Assembly (NCBI GenBank): GCA_964563505.1
Contig: CAZLXW010000053.1
Span: forward strand, 1 to 26,571
Length of the DNA: 26,571 nucleotides
Direction of reading: 5' to 3'
Source: UBA1351 sp964563505
GTDB lineage: Bacteria; Bacillota; Clostridia; Lachnospirales; Vallitaleaceae
The position numbers were made by a program, and so were the translations under genes. Position 1 is the stretch's first letter. Each line of letters starts with the position of its first letter. The notes beneath the pieces are model-generated. The model was not told the DNA's origin and did no database searches. It saw nothing but the letters and a program-made list of their open reading frames with translations. Below, piece after piece: positions 8,547 through 16,137 of this stretch.

Positions 8547-9251
8547 ATGGCAGAACCGGCATATCGACATTTGGCAAAAGAACTAGAAGAAGATATTAAG
8601 AAGGGGATCTATAAAGCAGGAGATCGTTTGCCATCAGAACGTGATTTGGCAAAACAGTATTTAGTCAGTCGAATGACGGCTAGGCAAGCAATGCAATTGC
8701 TTGAGGAAAATCAGATTGTCTTTCGCGAACGGGGTAGCGGTACCTATGTCAAAACACCGTCTTTTCAACAAAATAATGTGGGGAGTTTCACAGAAACAAT
8801 TGGAAATATGGGATATACAGCAAAAACGGAAGTGTTGGAATTAAGTACTATATATTCTCTGAAATCGGTGGCCAAACAATTAAGCTTGCCTGCAGATACG
8901 ATTTTCTTGAAAGTCAAACGCTTGCGTTATGGTGATGAGATACCTATGGCGCTAGAGACCCTTTATATACCTAAGATGTATTGTCCGGAGTTAGAAGAGC
9001 ATAATCTTTGTACCTCTCTTTATCAGTTGTTAGAAGCGTATTATGATATACGTATTAAAAAAGTTTCTTACAAAATCGAAGCGCAAATTGCAAATCCGAT
9101 TTACACGAAAATATTTAAGCTAAACAAAGCGACGGCACTTTTAAAAGTAACAGGAGTAACGGTTGATTTGACTGATCGAAAGCTTTTTTATGAAGAATCT
9201 GTCTATCGTTCGGACCTTTATAATTATCATGTGGATATCTTACGAAGTTAA
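8547..9251 (+). CDS. GntR-family transcriptional regulator with UTRA ligand-binding domain (HutC subfamily)
   Basis: A 234-aa DNA-binding regulator. Residues about 5-72 form the GntR winged helix-turn-helix (KAGDRLPSERDLAKQY, RMTARQAMQLLEE, ERGSGTYV). Residues about 90-230 form a UTRA domain (LPADTIFLKVKRLRYGDEIPMALETLYIP, YEESVYRSDLY), which in relatives binds small molecules, often sugar phosphates. It has its own promoter and terminator but directly precedes the PTS operon in the same direction, so it is a natural candidate for that operon's local regulator (inference). The TGATTGA repeats at the ptsI promoter may be its operator. The ligand is unknown. Confidence 0.9.
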   Translation: MAEPAYRHLAKELEEDIKKGIYKAGDRLPSERDLAKQYLVSRMTARQAMQLLEENQIVFRERGSGTYVKTPSFQQNNVGSFTETIGNMGYTAKTEVLELSTIYSLKSVAKQLSLPADTIFLKVKRLRYGDEIPMALETLYIPKMYCPELEEHNLCTSLYQLLEAYYDIRIKKVSYKIEAQIANPIYTKIFKLNKATALLKVTGVTVDLTDRKLFYEESVYRSDLYNYHVDILRS

Positions 9252-9257
9252 TAGAGG

Positions 9258-9304
9258 AAAAAATCACGTTCAATCACTTTTGGTGATTGAACGTGATTTT
9301 TTTT
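9258..9304 (+). terminator. Strong terminator after the GntR gene, with operator-like stem
   Basis: A perfect inverted repeat of about 20 bp (left arm 9258-9277, right arm 9283-9302) has a 5-base loop and a run of T residues. Both ends are A/T runs, so it could work in both directions. The right arm contains GATTGAACGTGATT (9285-9298), which matches GATTGAAAGTGATT in the ptsI promoter at 13 of 14 positions. Confidence 0.85.
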
Positions 9305-9378
9305 CTGTGAGATGAGTGGTTGCTTAATCAAAAGTACTAATAAAAAGTCTGAAAAAACATCATGATTACCAAAATATA

Positions 9379-9405
9379 TGATTGATATTGATTGAAAGTG
9401 ATTGA
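9379..9405 (+). repeat. Three TGATTGA direct repeats at 10-bp spacing (candidate operator)
   Basis: TGATTGA occurs at 9379-9385, 9389-9395 and 9399-9405, each exactly 10 bp from the next, which places them on one face of the helix. The second copy overlaps the -35 box and the third fills the spacer, a layout that suits a repressor site. Confidence 0.65.
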
Positions 9406-9416
9406 AATGCTATAAT
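9388..9416 (+). promoter_or_regulatory. Promoter of the ptsI-led PTS operon
   Basis: TTGATT (9388-9393), a 17-bp spacer and a perfect TATAAT (9411-9416). This leaves a leader of about 55 bases before the TTG start of ptsI. Confidence 0.75.
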
Positions 9417-9477
9417 GTCATTATGGAACCAATCAAAAGGACAATGATTTAAATGTGTTAAGAAAGGATTTGACGAT

Positions 9478-11127
9478 TTGGATGGTGTAGCAGTATTTAA
9501 AGGAATCGGAATTGGTAAAGCATATAATCACAAAAAAGCTGAAGTTAACATATCTACAGAGAAAATCAAACCAAATGAAGTGGACGCTGTGCTAGAAGAA
9601 TTTCGACAAGCGAAGTTGCAACGAATTAAGAAACTTGAAGAACAAAAAGAGCATGTGGCAAAAACGGTTGGAGAAGAAGAGAGTCTTATATTTGAAGCTC
9701 ATATAGAGATACTCAATGATCCGGAGTTAAATGATCAAATTGTCAATTTGATTGAAAATGATCAGATGAATTTGGTTCAAGCCATTGACCAGACACGCAA
9801 TCAATTTGTTGCGCTTTTTGCTCAACTCGATGATCCATATATAAAAGAACGATCAAAAGACATTGAAGATGTAACGAATGGAATGATTAATGCCTTATTG
9901 GGAGTTGAAGAAGACCAACTATCTAAAATCAACCAAGACACCGTGATTTTTGCAAAAGATTTAAATCCGTCAGAAACGATTCAATTAGGTGAATATGTTC
10001 AAGGTATTGTATTAGAAGATGGAAGTGTGACAAGTCATACGGCAATTGTTGCAAAAGCAAAAGGAATTCCAACACTTGTCGGTTATACAAAAGAACGACC
10101 CAATGACGGAGAAATTGTTGTTTTAGATGGGCATACAGCTCGAGTTTTTGTACTGCCGGAAGAACTTTTGCTTAAAGAATATAAAAAGAAACGCGACAAA
10201 GAAATTCAGAGAAATATCGAACTGAAAAAAATACGCGATAAAGAAGCAGTTACAAAAGATGGTCATAAAATACACTTAGTGGGCAATGTGGGCTCTGAAC
10301 TTGAGGCGGAAGCAGTTGTAGAGAATGGAGGATTTGGTGTTGGTTTATTAAGAACGGAGTTTATTTATATGGATTCCCGCCACTGGCCAACAGAAGAAGA
10401 ACAATTCAAAGCTTACAATGCAATTGCTCGAAAAGCCGGAGGCGATGTTATTATTCGTACACTGGATATTGGCGGCGATAAGACCTTGCCCTATTATTCA
10501 TTTCCCAAAGAAGACAACCCATTCTTGGGACTTAGGGCGATACGGTTTTGCTTGAAAAATCATGGAATATTTAAAACGCAGCTACGTGCAATACTTCGAA
10601 CAAGTGCAAAATATCCGGTTAAAATTATGTTTCCAATGATTAGTGGTGTCGATGAATTTTTAAAAGCTAAAGAGATTCTTGATGAAGTTATGCAGGAAAT
10701 GGATGCAGAGAAAATGGCTTATAATAAAAAAATACAAGTTGGAATCATGGTAGAAATTCCTTCGGTTGTGTATGTTATGGATAAGTTTGTGGATCATATT
10801 GACTTTGTAAGTATTGGAACCAACGATTTATGCCAATACACCTTGGCGGTTGATCGATTGAATCCTGCAGTGTCCTATATTTATGACGGAATGAATATGA
10901 GCATTTTAAGAATGATTCGCCATGTTGTTGAAGCGTGTCATCAAGCAGATGTTATGGTAGGCGTCTGTGGAGAGCTTGCAGGAGAACTTGAATCATCAAT
11001 GGTATTAATCGGATTAGGTGTTGATGAGTTATCGGTAAGTGCCTCAATGATTCCGATTATTAAAGAAAGTATATTAAAAAGTGAATTTAAAAGCCTTGAA
11101 AAAAATGCATTCGATAAGATTCGATAG
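9478..11127 (+). CDS. ptsI: PTS enzyme I (phosphoenolpyruvate-protein phosphotransferase)
   Basis: Transfers the phosphoryl group from PEP to HPr, the first step of the PTS relay. The phospho-histidine domain has DGSVTSHTAIVAKAKGIP with H187. The PEP-binding TIM barrel shows LLRTEFIYMD, IIRTLDIGGDK, GTNDLCQYTLAVDR and the active-site cysteine in GVCGELAG (about 498). At 549 aa it is slightly short but complete. The start is TTG at 9478 with AGAAAGGA 9 bases upstream; the nearby ATG at 9482 is out of frame and meets a stop after one codon. The stop overlaps the ribosome binding site of the IIA gene. Having enzyme I at the head of a sugar-specific operon suggests a dedicated relay. Confidence 0.95.
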   Translation: MDGVAVFKGIGIGKAYNHKKAEVNISTEKIKPNEVDAVLEEFRQAKLQRIKKLEEQKEHVAKTVGEEESLIFEAHIEILNDPELNDQIVNLIENDQMNLVQAIDQTRNQFVALFAQLDDPYIKERSKDIEDVTNGMINALLGVEEDQLSKINQDTVIFAKDLNPSETIQLGEYVQGIVLEDGSVTSHTAIVAKAKGIPTLVGYTKERPNDGEIVVLDGHTARVFVLPEELLLKEYKKKRDKEIQRNIELKKIRDKEAVTKDGHKIHLVGNVGSELEAEAVVENGGFGVGLLRTEFIYMDSRHWPTEEEQFKAYNAIARKAGGDVIIRTLDIGGDKTLPYYSFPKEDNPFLGLRAIRFCLKNHGIFKTQLRAILRTSAKYPVKIMFPMISGVDEFLKAKEILDEVMQEMDAEKMAYNKKIQVGIMVEIPSVVYVMDKFVDHIDFVSIGTNDLCQYTLAVDRLNPAVSYIYDGMNMSILRMIRHVVEACHQADVMVGVCGELAGELESSMVLIGLGVDELSVSASMIPIIKESILKSEFKSLEKNAFDKIR

Positions 11128-11138
11128 GAGGAATGAAT

Positions 11139-11585
11139 ATGTTAATAACAAAGGAATTAATAGATCTTAAAATGACCCAAAGCTCAAAAGAAGAGGTCGT
11201 AAAAGCATTAGCAGAAAAAGCAAAAGAATTAGGACGTGTTTCTGATTTGGGAACGTATGTAGAAGCAGTCATGCATCGAGAATCGGAGTATTCTACAGCG
11301 GTAGGATTTGGAGTAGCGATTCCTCATGGTAAAACCAATGCTGTATCAGAAGCTTTTTTGGCATATGGACGTGTTGATGCCGTTGATTGGCAAGCACTTG
11401 ATGATGAACCAGTATATAATGTTTTTTTGATTGGTGTTCCGGAAGAAGCTTCGGGGAATACACATCTCCAAATTTTGGCGAAATTATCAAGAAAATTAAT
11501 GAAAAAAGAGTTTCGTGTTGCATTAAACGATGCTGATTCTTCAGAAGACTTATTAGAATTACTTAAAGAAAATGAAATAATGTAG
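11139..11585 (+). CDS. PTS fructose-type IIA component (standalone)
   Basis: A soluble 148-aa EIIA of the fructose/mannitol (PTS_EIIA_2) family that accepts phosphate from HPr and passes it to IIB. The active-site histidine is H63 in GFGVAIPHGKTNAV, and the downstream LDDEPVYNVFLIGVPEEA and HLQILAKLSRKL segments are typical. Two in-frame ATGs exist, at 11133 and 11139. AGGAGG (11126-11131) is 1 base from the first and 7 from the second, so 11139 is preferred. It is separate from the IIBC protein encoded about 1.8 kb downstream, which itself lacks a IIA domain; together they make a complete enzyme II. Confidence 0.92.
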   Translation: MLITKELIDLKMTQSSKEEVVKALAEKAKELGRVSDLGTYVEAVMHRESEYSTAVGFGVAIPHGKTNAVSEAFLAYGRVDAVDWQALDDEPVYNVFLIGVPEEASGNTHLQILAKLSRKLMKKEFRVALNDADSSEDLLELLKENEIM

Positions 11586-11593
11586 GTGATCAT

Positions 11594-12382
11594 ATGTTGC
11601 CTGAAGAAAGACGAACAAAAATTCTATCTATTTTGCATATGAATAAAAGTGCAACAGTAACCTACTTGTGCAATGAATTAAAGGCTTCAGAAGCAACAAT
11701 TCGACGAGATCTTGTCATATTGGATGATGAAAATAAACTGGAACGTGTTCGAGGTGGAGCCATTATGCGGTCAAACACACCAGTGGAAAAAGAAGAGACC
11801 TTTGGTGAAAAAGAAGGTGCATATATTCGAGAAAAACAACGTATTGCTAAGGAAGCCTTTAAGCACTTAAGAGATCATGATTCGATTTTTCTTGATGCAG
11901 GGACGACGACATTAGAACTTGCAAAATTGATAGGTCGAAGTCGAATTCATGTGTTTGTGGCCACAAATGCACCGCATTTTTCCATGTATTTAGCTAATAA
12001 TCCCAATGTGGAACAATTTGTTGTCGGTGGCAAAATCCGAAATAACACTTTAAGCGTCGTTGGAGCGGCAGCAGTGGATATGATTCGCAGATTAAATATG
12101 AACAAGGTCTTTATTGGGGTGAACGCCATATCGCCGGAATTTGGATTGACAACGCCGGATTTTGAAGAAGCGGAGTTGAAACGACATGCTCTTGATAATG
12201 GACGGGAGCGGTTTATTCTGGCGGATAGTAGTAAGTTTAGTAAAGTCGCAATGTGCGAAATTGCGCCCTTAAGTTATGTTGATATGATTATCACATCAAC
12301 GATTGAAGATGAATCTATCCGATCGGAATGTGAAAAAGAAGGTATAACGCTTGTTGAAGTTTTAAGAGACTGGGAGGGATAA
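11594..12382 (+). CDS. DeoR-family transcriptional regulator (FruR-like)
   Basis: A 262-aa DeoR-type regulator. An N-terminal helix-turn-helix (residues about 1-57, ERRTKILSIL, ASEATIRRDLVILD, LERVRGGA) is followed by the DeoR sensor domain (about 75-255) with DAGTTTLELAKLI, VVGGKIRNNT and KVFIGVNAISPEFGLTTPDFEEAELKR. Members linked to fruK and fruA usually sense fructose-1-phosphate and repress their own operon; that role here is inferred from context. Its TAA is one base before the fruK start, indicating tight coupling. The operon thus has an internal DeoR regulator as well as the GntR regulator upstream. Confidence 0.92.
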   Translation: MLPEERRTKILSILHMNKSATVTYLCNELKASEATIRRDLVILDDENKLERVRGGAIMRSNTPVEKEETFGEKEGAYIREKQRIAKEAFKHLRDHDSIFLDAGTTTLELAKLIGRSRIHVFVATNAPHFSMYLANNPNVEQFVVGGKIRNNTLSVVGAAAVDMIRRLNMNKVFIGVNAISPEFGLTTPDFEEAELKRHALDNGRERFILADSSKFSKVAMCEIAPLSYVDMIITSTIEDESIRSECEKEGITLVEVLRDWEG

Positions 12383-12383
12383 A

Positions 12384-13340
12384 ATGATTGCAACAGTCAC
12401 GTTGAACCCGGCAATTGATAAAATTGTTGAGATTAATGAGATGTCGCTTGGAAAAGTGCATCGGATATCAAAAATGGTAAAAACATTAGGTGGAAAAAGT
12501 ATTAACGTATCAAGAATTCTGTCAGGACTAGAAGTAGAGAACAGGGCTTTATGCTTTGTGGGTGATGATAATAGTCATGAAGTTGAAATGTATGCTCAAA
12601 CGGATCAGATTGACTTGGATATGATTCAAGTAAAAGGGAGTACACGAACCAATGTGAAGGTAGTTGAACCGGACAATGGTTATCAAACCACAGATTTGAA
12701 TGAACCGGGTTTTATGATTTCAAAAGAGCAATTGGAAGCAATGACGACTAAGATTGTAAAGGACTATGGTGATAGTGAGTTTATCGTTTTAAGTGGAAGT
12801 TTGCCTAAAGGGGTTGGCGAGTCTTACTATGCTGAAATTGTCAAACAATTAAAAACAAGAACGAATATTGTTGTTGATGCAGACAAAGATGTTCTTATGA
12901 AAAGCATTGAAGAAGGACCCTTTCTAATTAAGCCGAATATTCATGAATTGGAATCAGCGGTGGGTAAAACATTTGATTCATTGGAAGATCTAATGGTCGA
13001 GTGTCGTAAGCTCATTGATCGATATGGGATTAAATATATTTTGGTTTCCATGGGAGAAGAAGGTAGCCTTCTTGTTAGTGAAGATCATTGCATAAAAGCA
13101 GATATCCTAAAAGTAAATGTTGTCAGTACTGTTGGGGCAGGAGACTCTATGCTTGCGGGATTCATATTTGGGTTAAAGGCATTTTCGAAAGAAAATGAAT
13201 TAATAAAATTAAGAAAAGCCTTACAATGCGGAACAGGAAGCAGTGCTATTGCCATTGAGACGCAAGATCATGTGAGTTTTTCAAGAGAAAAATTATTAGA
13301 AAGGAGTAATCAAGTAACGGTAACAAACTTGGGGTGTTAA
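12384..13340 (+). CDS. fruK: 1-phosphofructokinase-family (PfkB) sugar-phosphate kinase
   Basis: A PfkB/ribokinase-fold kinase expected to convert fructose-1-phosphate to fructose-1,6-bisphosphate with ATP. MIATVTLNPAIDK at the N-terminus and the C-terminal anion-hole and catalytic motif STVGAGDSMLAGF (catalytic D254) are intact, and the length (318 aa) is usual. The first PfkB motif reads LGGKSINVSR, whereas 1-phosphofructokinases nearly always have GGKGIN, so a conserved glycine is serine. The following region is also somewhat diverged. Its place between the DeoR regulator and the IIBC gene supports FruK, but the related tagatose-6-phosphate kinase specificity is not excluded. GGGAGGG precedes the ATG. 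Confidence 0.88.
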   Translation: MIATVTLNPAIDKIVEINEMSLGKVHRISKMVKTLGGKSINVSRILSGLEVENRALCFVGDDNSHEVEMYAQTDQIDLDMIQVKGSTRTNVKVVEPDNGYQTTDLNEPGFMISKEQLEAMTTKIVKDYGDSEFIVLSGSLPKGVGESYYAEIVKQLKTRTNIVVDADKDVLMKSIEEGPFLIKPNIHELESAVGKTFDSLEDLMVECRKLIDRYGIKYILVSMGEEGSLLVSEDHCIKADILKVNVVSTVGAGDSMLAGFIFGLKAFSKENELIKLRKALQCGTGSSAIAIETQDHVSFSREKLLERSNQVTVTNLGC

Positions 13341-13374
13341 CAATTAAATTTATCTATTTATAGGAGGATTATGT

Positions 13375-14742
13375 ATGAAAATTTTAGGAGTAACAGCTTG
13401 TCCAACAGGGATTGCGCACACGTATATGGCGGCAGAAGCCATTGAAGAGGCAGCAAAAGAAAAAGGGTATGAAGTTAAAGTTGAAACAAGAGGTTCAGTT
13501 GGCGTAGAGAATGAACTTACACAAGAAGAAATCGATAGTGCTGATGCTATTATTTTGGCCTGTGATACATCGGTTCCGATGGAACGTTTTGCAGGTAAAA
13601 AAATGATATCTGTATCTGTAAGTGAAGCTCTAAAAGACACAGGTGCATTAATTGAAAGAGCCTTAAAAGCTCCCAAGTATAGTATGAATAAAGACTTGAC
13701 AGATGATGTGGCAGAGATTAAGGCCAAGCGTAGCGAAGAACGCAAAGGTGTTTACAAACATTTAATGAATGGAGTATCTTTTATGATTCCATTTGTTGTA
13801 GCAGGTGGTATTGCCATTGCGTTAAGTTTCCTTTTTGGATATGATGCATTTGAATCAGAAGGCACATTAGCAGCTTTTCTAATGAGCATCGGTGGAGGTT
13901 CAGGAGCTTTTGGACTAATGATCCCCATTCTTGCCGGATATATTGCTTATTCAATTGCAGATCGCCCCGGTTTAGCACCAGGTATGATAGGTGGAGCAGT
14001 GGCAACTCAGTTGAATGCCGGATTTTTAGGAGCAATATTAGCCGGATTCTTGGCTGGTTATGTTGTTTTGTTTATCAAAAAAACTATTAAACTTCCAAAA
14101 ACACTACAAGGAATAATGCCTGTTTTGATTATACCGGTTTTAGGTTCTTTGATTGTTGGACTTATCTTTTTCTATGTTATAGGAACGCCTGTTGCAGCGA
14201 TTAATACAGCAATGAACAATTTCCTAGAAGGAATGAGCGGAACGAATGCAGTATTACTTGGATTAATTATTGGATTAATGATGGCTTTTGATATGGGGGG
14301 GCCTGTCAATAAGGCGGCATATGCCTTTGGAGCAGGAACGCTGGTAGCAGGAACAGGTTCTCCGATTATGGCAGCGGTTATGGCGGCTGGAATGGTTCCT
14401 CCACTTGGTCTTGCCTTGGCAACAATTTTATTCAAAAATAAATTCACGAATAGTGAAAAAGAAGCTGGAAAAGCAGCCGTAGTTCTTGGCTTGGCCTTTA
14501 TTACTGAAGGTGCTATTCCTTTTGCAGCGGCAGATCCATTGCGCGTTATTCCGTCAATTATGGTTGGTAGTGCGGTGACTGGTGCCTTGTCGATGGCCTT
14601 TAATGCAACATTATCTGTACCGCATGGAGGAATTTTTGTTTTCTTTGCTGTAGAAAATGTTATAATGTATTTGTTAGCCATAATCATTGGGGCAATAGTA
14701 TCCGCATTTATGGTTGGCTTTTTAAAGAAAAAAACAGAATAA
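13375..14742 (+). CDS. fruA: PTS fructose-type IIBC component
   Basis: A membrane permease that phosphorylates the sugar during uptake. The N-terminal IIB domain (about 1-100) has the phosphocysteine C9 in TACPTGIAHT and the DTSVPMERFAGK segment. A linker leads to a IIC domain (about 120-455) with about nine hydrophobic segments, including AFDMGGPVNKAAYAFG, EGAIPFAAADPLRVIPS and VPHGGIFVF, all typical of fructose IIC. No IIA domain is fused; that role falls to the separate gene at 11139. AGGAGG at 13362-13367 serves the ATG at 13375. Phosphorylation at C1 of fructose is expected from the FruK pairing, but the true sugar is not proven. Confidence 0.93.
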   Translation: MKILGVTACPTGIAHTYMAAEAIEEAAKEKGYEVKVETRGSVGVENELTQEEIDSADAIILACDTSVPMERFAGKKMISVSVSEALKDTGALIERALKAPKYSMNKDLTDDVAEIKAKRSEERKGVYKHLMNGVSFMIPFVVAGGIAIALSFLFGYDAFESEGTLAAFLMSIGGGSGAFGLMIPILAGYIAYSIADRPGLAPGMIGGAVATQLNAGFLGAILAGFLAGYVVLFIKKTIKLPKTLQGIMPVLIIPVLGSLIVGLIFFYVIGTPVAAINTAMNNFLEGMSGTNAVLLGLIIGLMMAFDMGGPVNKAAYAFGAGTLVAGTGSPIMAAVMAAGMVPPLGLALATILFKNKFTNSEKEAGKAAVVLGLAFITEGAIPFAAADPLRVIPSIMVGSAVTGALSMAFNATLSVPHGGIFVFFAVENVIMYLLAIIIGAIVSAFMVGFLKKKTE

Positions 14743-14763
14743 GAAAAATTAAGGAGTGATGTT

Positions 14764-15015
14764 ATGATTCGTTTTAATGCAAAGGTACCATTTGAAGAAG
14801 GTCTGCATGCTAGACCGGCAACACAACTCGTAAATCTCATTAAAAATGTAGCCTCTGATGTTCAGTTAGTCAAGGATGGAAAATCAGTGAATCCTAAGAG
14901 TATTCTTGGTGTATTAACGGTTGGCGCAGGGCACGGAGATGAGATTGAAGTTGTTGTTGAGGGTGAAGATGAAGTGAAAGTTGCGGAGAGTTTGAAAGAG
15001 TTTTTTCAAGCTTAA
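14764..15015 (+). CDS. ptsH: HPr phosphocarrier protein
   Basis: A small (83 aa) phosphocarrier between enzyme I and IIA. H15 in GLHARPA is the phosphorylation site. The regulatory serine (S46 in NPKSILGV) is also present, so it could be phosphorylated by HPr kinase and act in catabolite control; a catabolite-only Crh protein would lack the histidine. AAGGAGTGATGTTATG gives a strong start. It is the last gene of the PTS operon, 21 bases after fruA. I see no clear T-run terminator after it. Confidence 0.95.
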   Translation: MIRFNAKVPFEEGLHARPATQLVNLIKNVASDVQLVKDGKSVNPKSILGVLTVGAGHGDEIEVVVEGEDEVKVAESLKEFFQA

Positions 15016-15037
15016 GCAAAGGAAGAAACCGGTGAAA

Positions 15038-15052
15038 TGATAATCTTTATCA
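15038..15052. promoter_or_regulatory. Fur-box-like dyad upstream of the DUF1858 gene
   Basis: TGATAATCTTTATCA matches the Bacillus-type 7-1-7 Fur consensus TGATAATNATTATCA at 13 of 14 defined positions. It ends 6 bases before the -35 box of the next gene. A different dyad-binding regulator is possible. Confidence 0.45.
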
Positions 15053-15058
15053 ATTAGC

Positions 15059-15087
15059 TTGCCATATTTAAATATATGTATTATAAT
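15059..15087 (+). promoter_or_regulatory. Promoter of the DUF1858 gene
   Basis: TTGCCA (15059-15064), a 17-bp spacer and TATAAT (15082-15087). The expected start of transcription, about 15094, is the first base of a dyad. Confidence 0.75.
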
Positions 15088-15093
15088 GTTTTA

Positions 15094-15118
15094 TATATGA
15101 TAAGGTGTTTATCATATA
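15094..15118 (+). promoter_or_regulatory. Dyad at the predicted transcription start (operator or 5' UTR hairpin)
   Basis: A perfect 10-bp inverted repeat, TATATGATAA (15094-15103) and TTATCATATA (15109-15118), flanks a 5-base GGTGT spacer. It shares the TGATAA/TTATCA core with the dyad at 15038. It has no T-run, so it is not a terminator. Confidence 0.5.
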
Positions 15119-15149
15119 ATGGAGATATAAATGATAGGAGGCTTTGAAT

Positions 15150-15353
15150 ATGGCTAAAATAACCGGAGATATGATTATTGCAGATATTATTCGTGTCGAT
15201 CAGGAACTCATTCCGATATTAATGGAAAACGGCATGCACTGTGTCGGTTGTCCGTCATCACAAGGTGAAACATTAGAAGAAGCTTGTTATGTTCACGGAA
15301 TGGAAATAGATCCATTATTGGATCAGATGAATACATTTTTAGAAGACAGATAA
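15150..15353 (+). CDS. DUF1858 domain small protein
   Basis: A 67-aa protein with the DUF1858 pattern: ITGDMIIADIIRVDQELIPILMENGMHCVGCPSSQGETLEEACYVHG. The C-x2-C and a third cysteine follow a helix resembling the ScdA/RIC N-terminal region; relatives are often linked with redox or hydroxylamine-reductase-like functions, but the role is unknown. AGGAGG (15136-15141) is 8 bases from the ATG at 15150; a TTG two codons earlier is less likely. It is monocistronic, with its own promoter and a terminator right after the stop. Confidence 0.85.
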   Translation: MAKITGDMIIADIIRVDQELIPILMENGMHCVGCPSSQGETLEEACYVHGMEIDPLLDQMNTFLEDR

Positions 15354-15355
15354 CA

Positions 15356-15391
15356 AAAAAAGGTTGTGTACGAAAGTACACAACCTTTTTT
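15356..15391. terminator. Bidirectional terminator between the DUF1858 gene and mecA
   Basis: A 16-bp perfect stem (15356-15371 / 15376-15391) closed by a GAAA tetraloop, with an A run on the left and a T run on the right. It can end transcription of both convergent genes. Confidence 0.9.
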
Positions 15392-15403
15392 ATTTGGATC
15401 AAA

Positions 15404-16078
15404 TCAAAATTGACTCATAATATTGACCGCATTATCTTTAATAAGCGTATCAAAATGCTCTTCGAAATAACTTAAAGCCGTATGTCGATGTACTGCAGAT
15501 TCACCATACTCAGATAAAGTGCCTCGGATTACTCGGTTTGCCCAACGCGGGATGTTATCGGCAACAATAGCTAGATAGTATTGGTTGGTAACAACGTTCT
15601 TGAATAATGAACTACGTGTAAAATCAAAATCATTAACTTTGTTCGCCGCGTGCGAAACTTCATCCAATGAATTGAAAATATATACATAAAAGACATCAAT
15701 AAGCTCATCTTTAATGCGTTCTTTTTCAAGAGCGGATTCTTGGACGAAACTTTCTTCGGGTAATGTCTTTTTCTTGAAAGTCCTTGTCGTCGGTACAGGT
15801 AGATTGGCAAACTTATCTTCGATGTCATCTGGATTATCTACCTTTGTAATAATAAGCATAATGCTGTCAGAAGATAAAGGTACAGCTTCAATCATTAATG
15901 GGGCATCGTTAGCCTCGAAACCAAATTGGTCGCTTGCTTGCAACATCATATCCTTAAATAGTTCTTGAGCCTTATCAGTGCCATATGCAAGCTCGCTTAC
16001 TTTGATCTGTCGGGAAGTTAAATCATTTTTACTAAGAACGCATTTGATTTGATTGTTGTTGATCTTTTCGATTTTCAT
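15404..16078 (-). CDS. mecA: MecA-family adaptor protein for ClpC/ClpP
   Basis: A 224-aa adaptor that delivers substrates to the ClpCP protease. The N-terminus MKIEKINNNQIKCVLSKNDL followed by QELFKDMMLQAS fits the MecA substrate-binding domain. The C-terminal half, with VFYVYIFNSLDEVSHAANKV, NQYYLAIV and LSEYGE, is the ClpC-binding domain. A highly acidic/lysine-rich linker separates them (about 85-125). The start ATG at 16078 has AGGAAG about 9 bases upstream; an in-frame ATG six codons earlier lacks one. The gene has its own promoter with a palindrome over the -35 region. In relatives it controls competence, sporulation or stress factors. Confidence 0.9.
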   Translation of the reverse strand: MKIEKINNNQIKCVLSKNDLTSRQIKVSELAYGTDKAQELFKDMMLQASDQFGFEANDAPLMIEAVPLSSDSIMLIITKVDNPDDIEDKFANLPVPTTRTFKKKTLPEESFVQESALEKERIKDELIDVFYVYIFNSLDEVSHAANKVNDFDFTRSSLFKNVVTNQYYLAIVADNIPRWANRVIRGTLSEYGESAVHRHTALSYFEEHFDTLIKDNAVNIMSQF

Positions 16079-16137
16079 AGGATCACTTCCTTCCATACAA
16101 ATGTTAGAAGATAAATAAACATATCTCTTCTAACTAT

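Noticed and set aside
9379..9405. TGATTGA repeats as a CRISPR or microsatellite expansion
   Set aside because: Only three 7-base units with differing 3-base fillers, placed precisely on a promoter; far too short for CRISPR repeats.
14172..14840. Long open frame (222 codons) on the minus strand across fruA and ptsH
   Set aside because: It lies antisense to the unmistakable IIC and HPr genes, has low-complexity Ala/Pro/Ile composition, no ribosome binding site and no recognisable domain; it is a shadow of codon bias.
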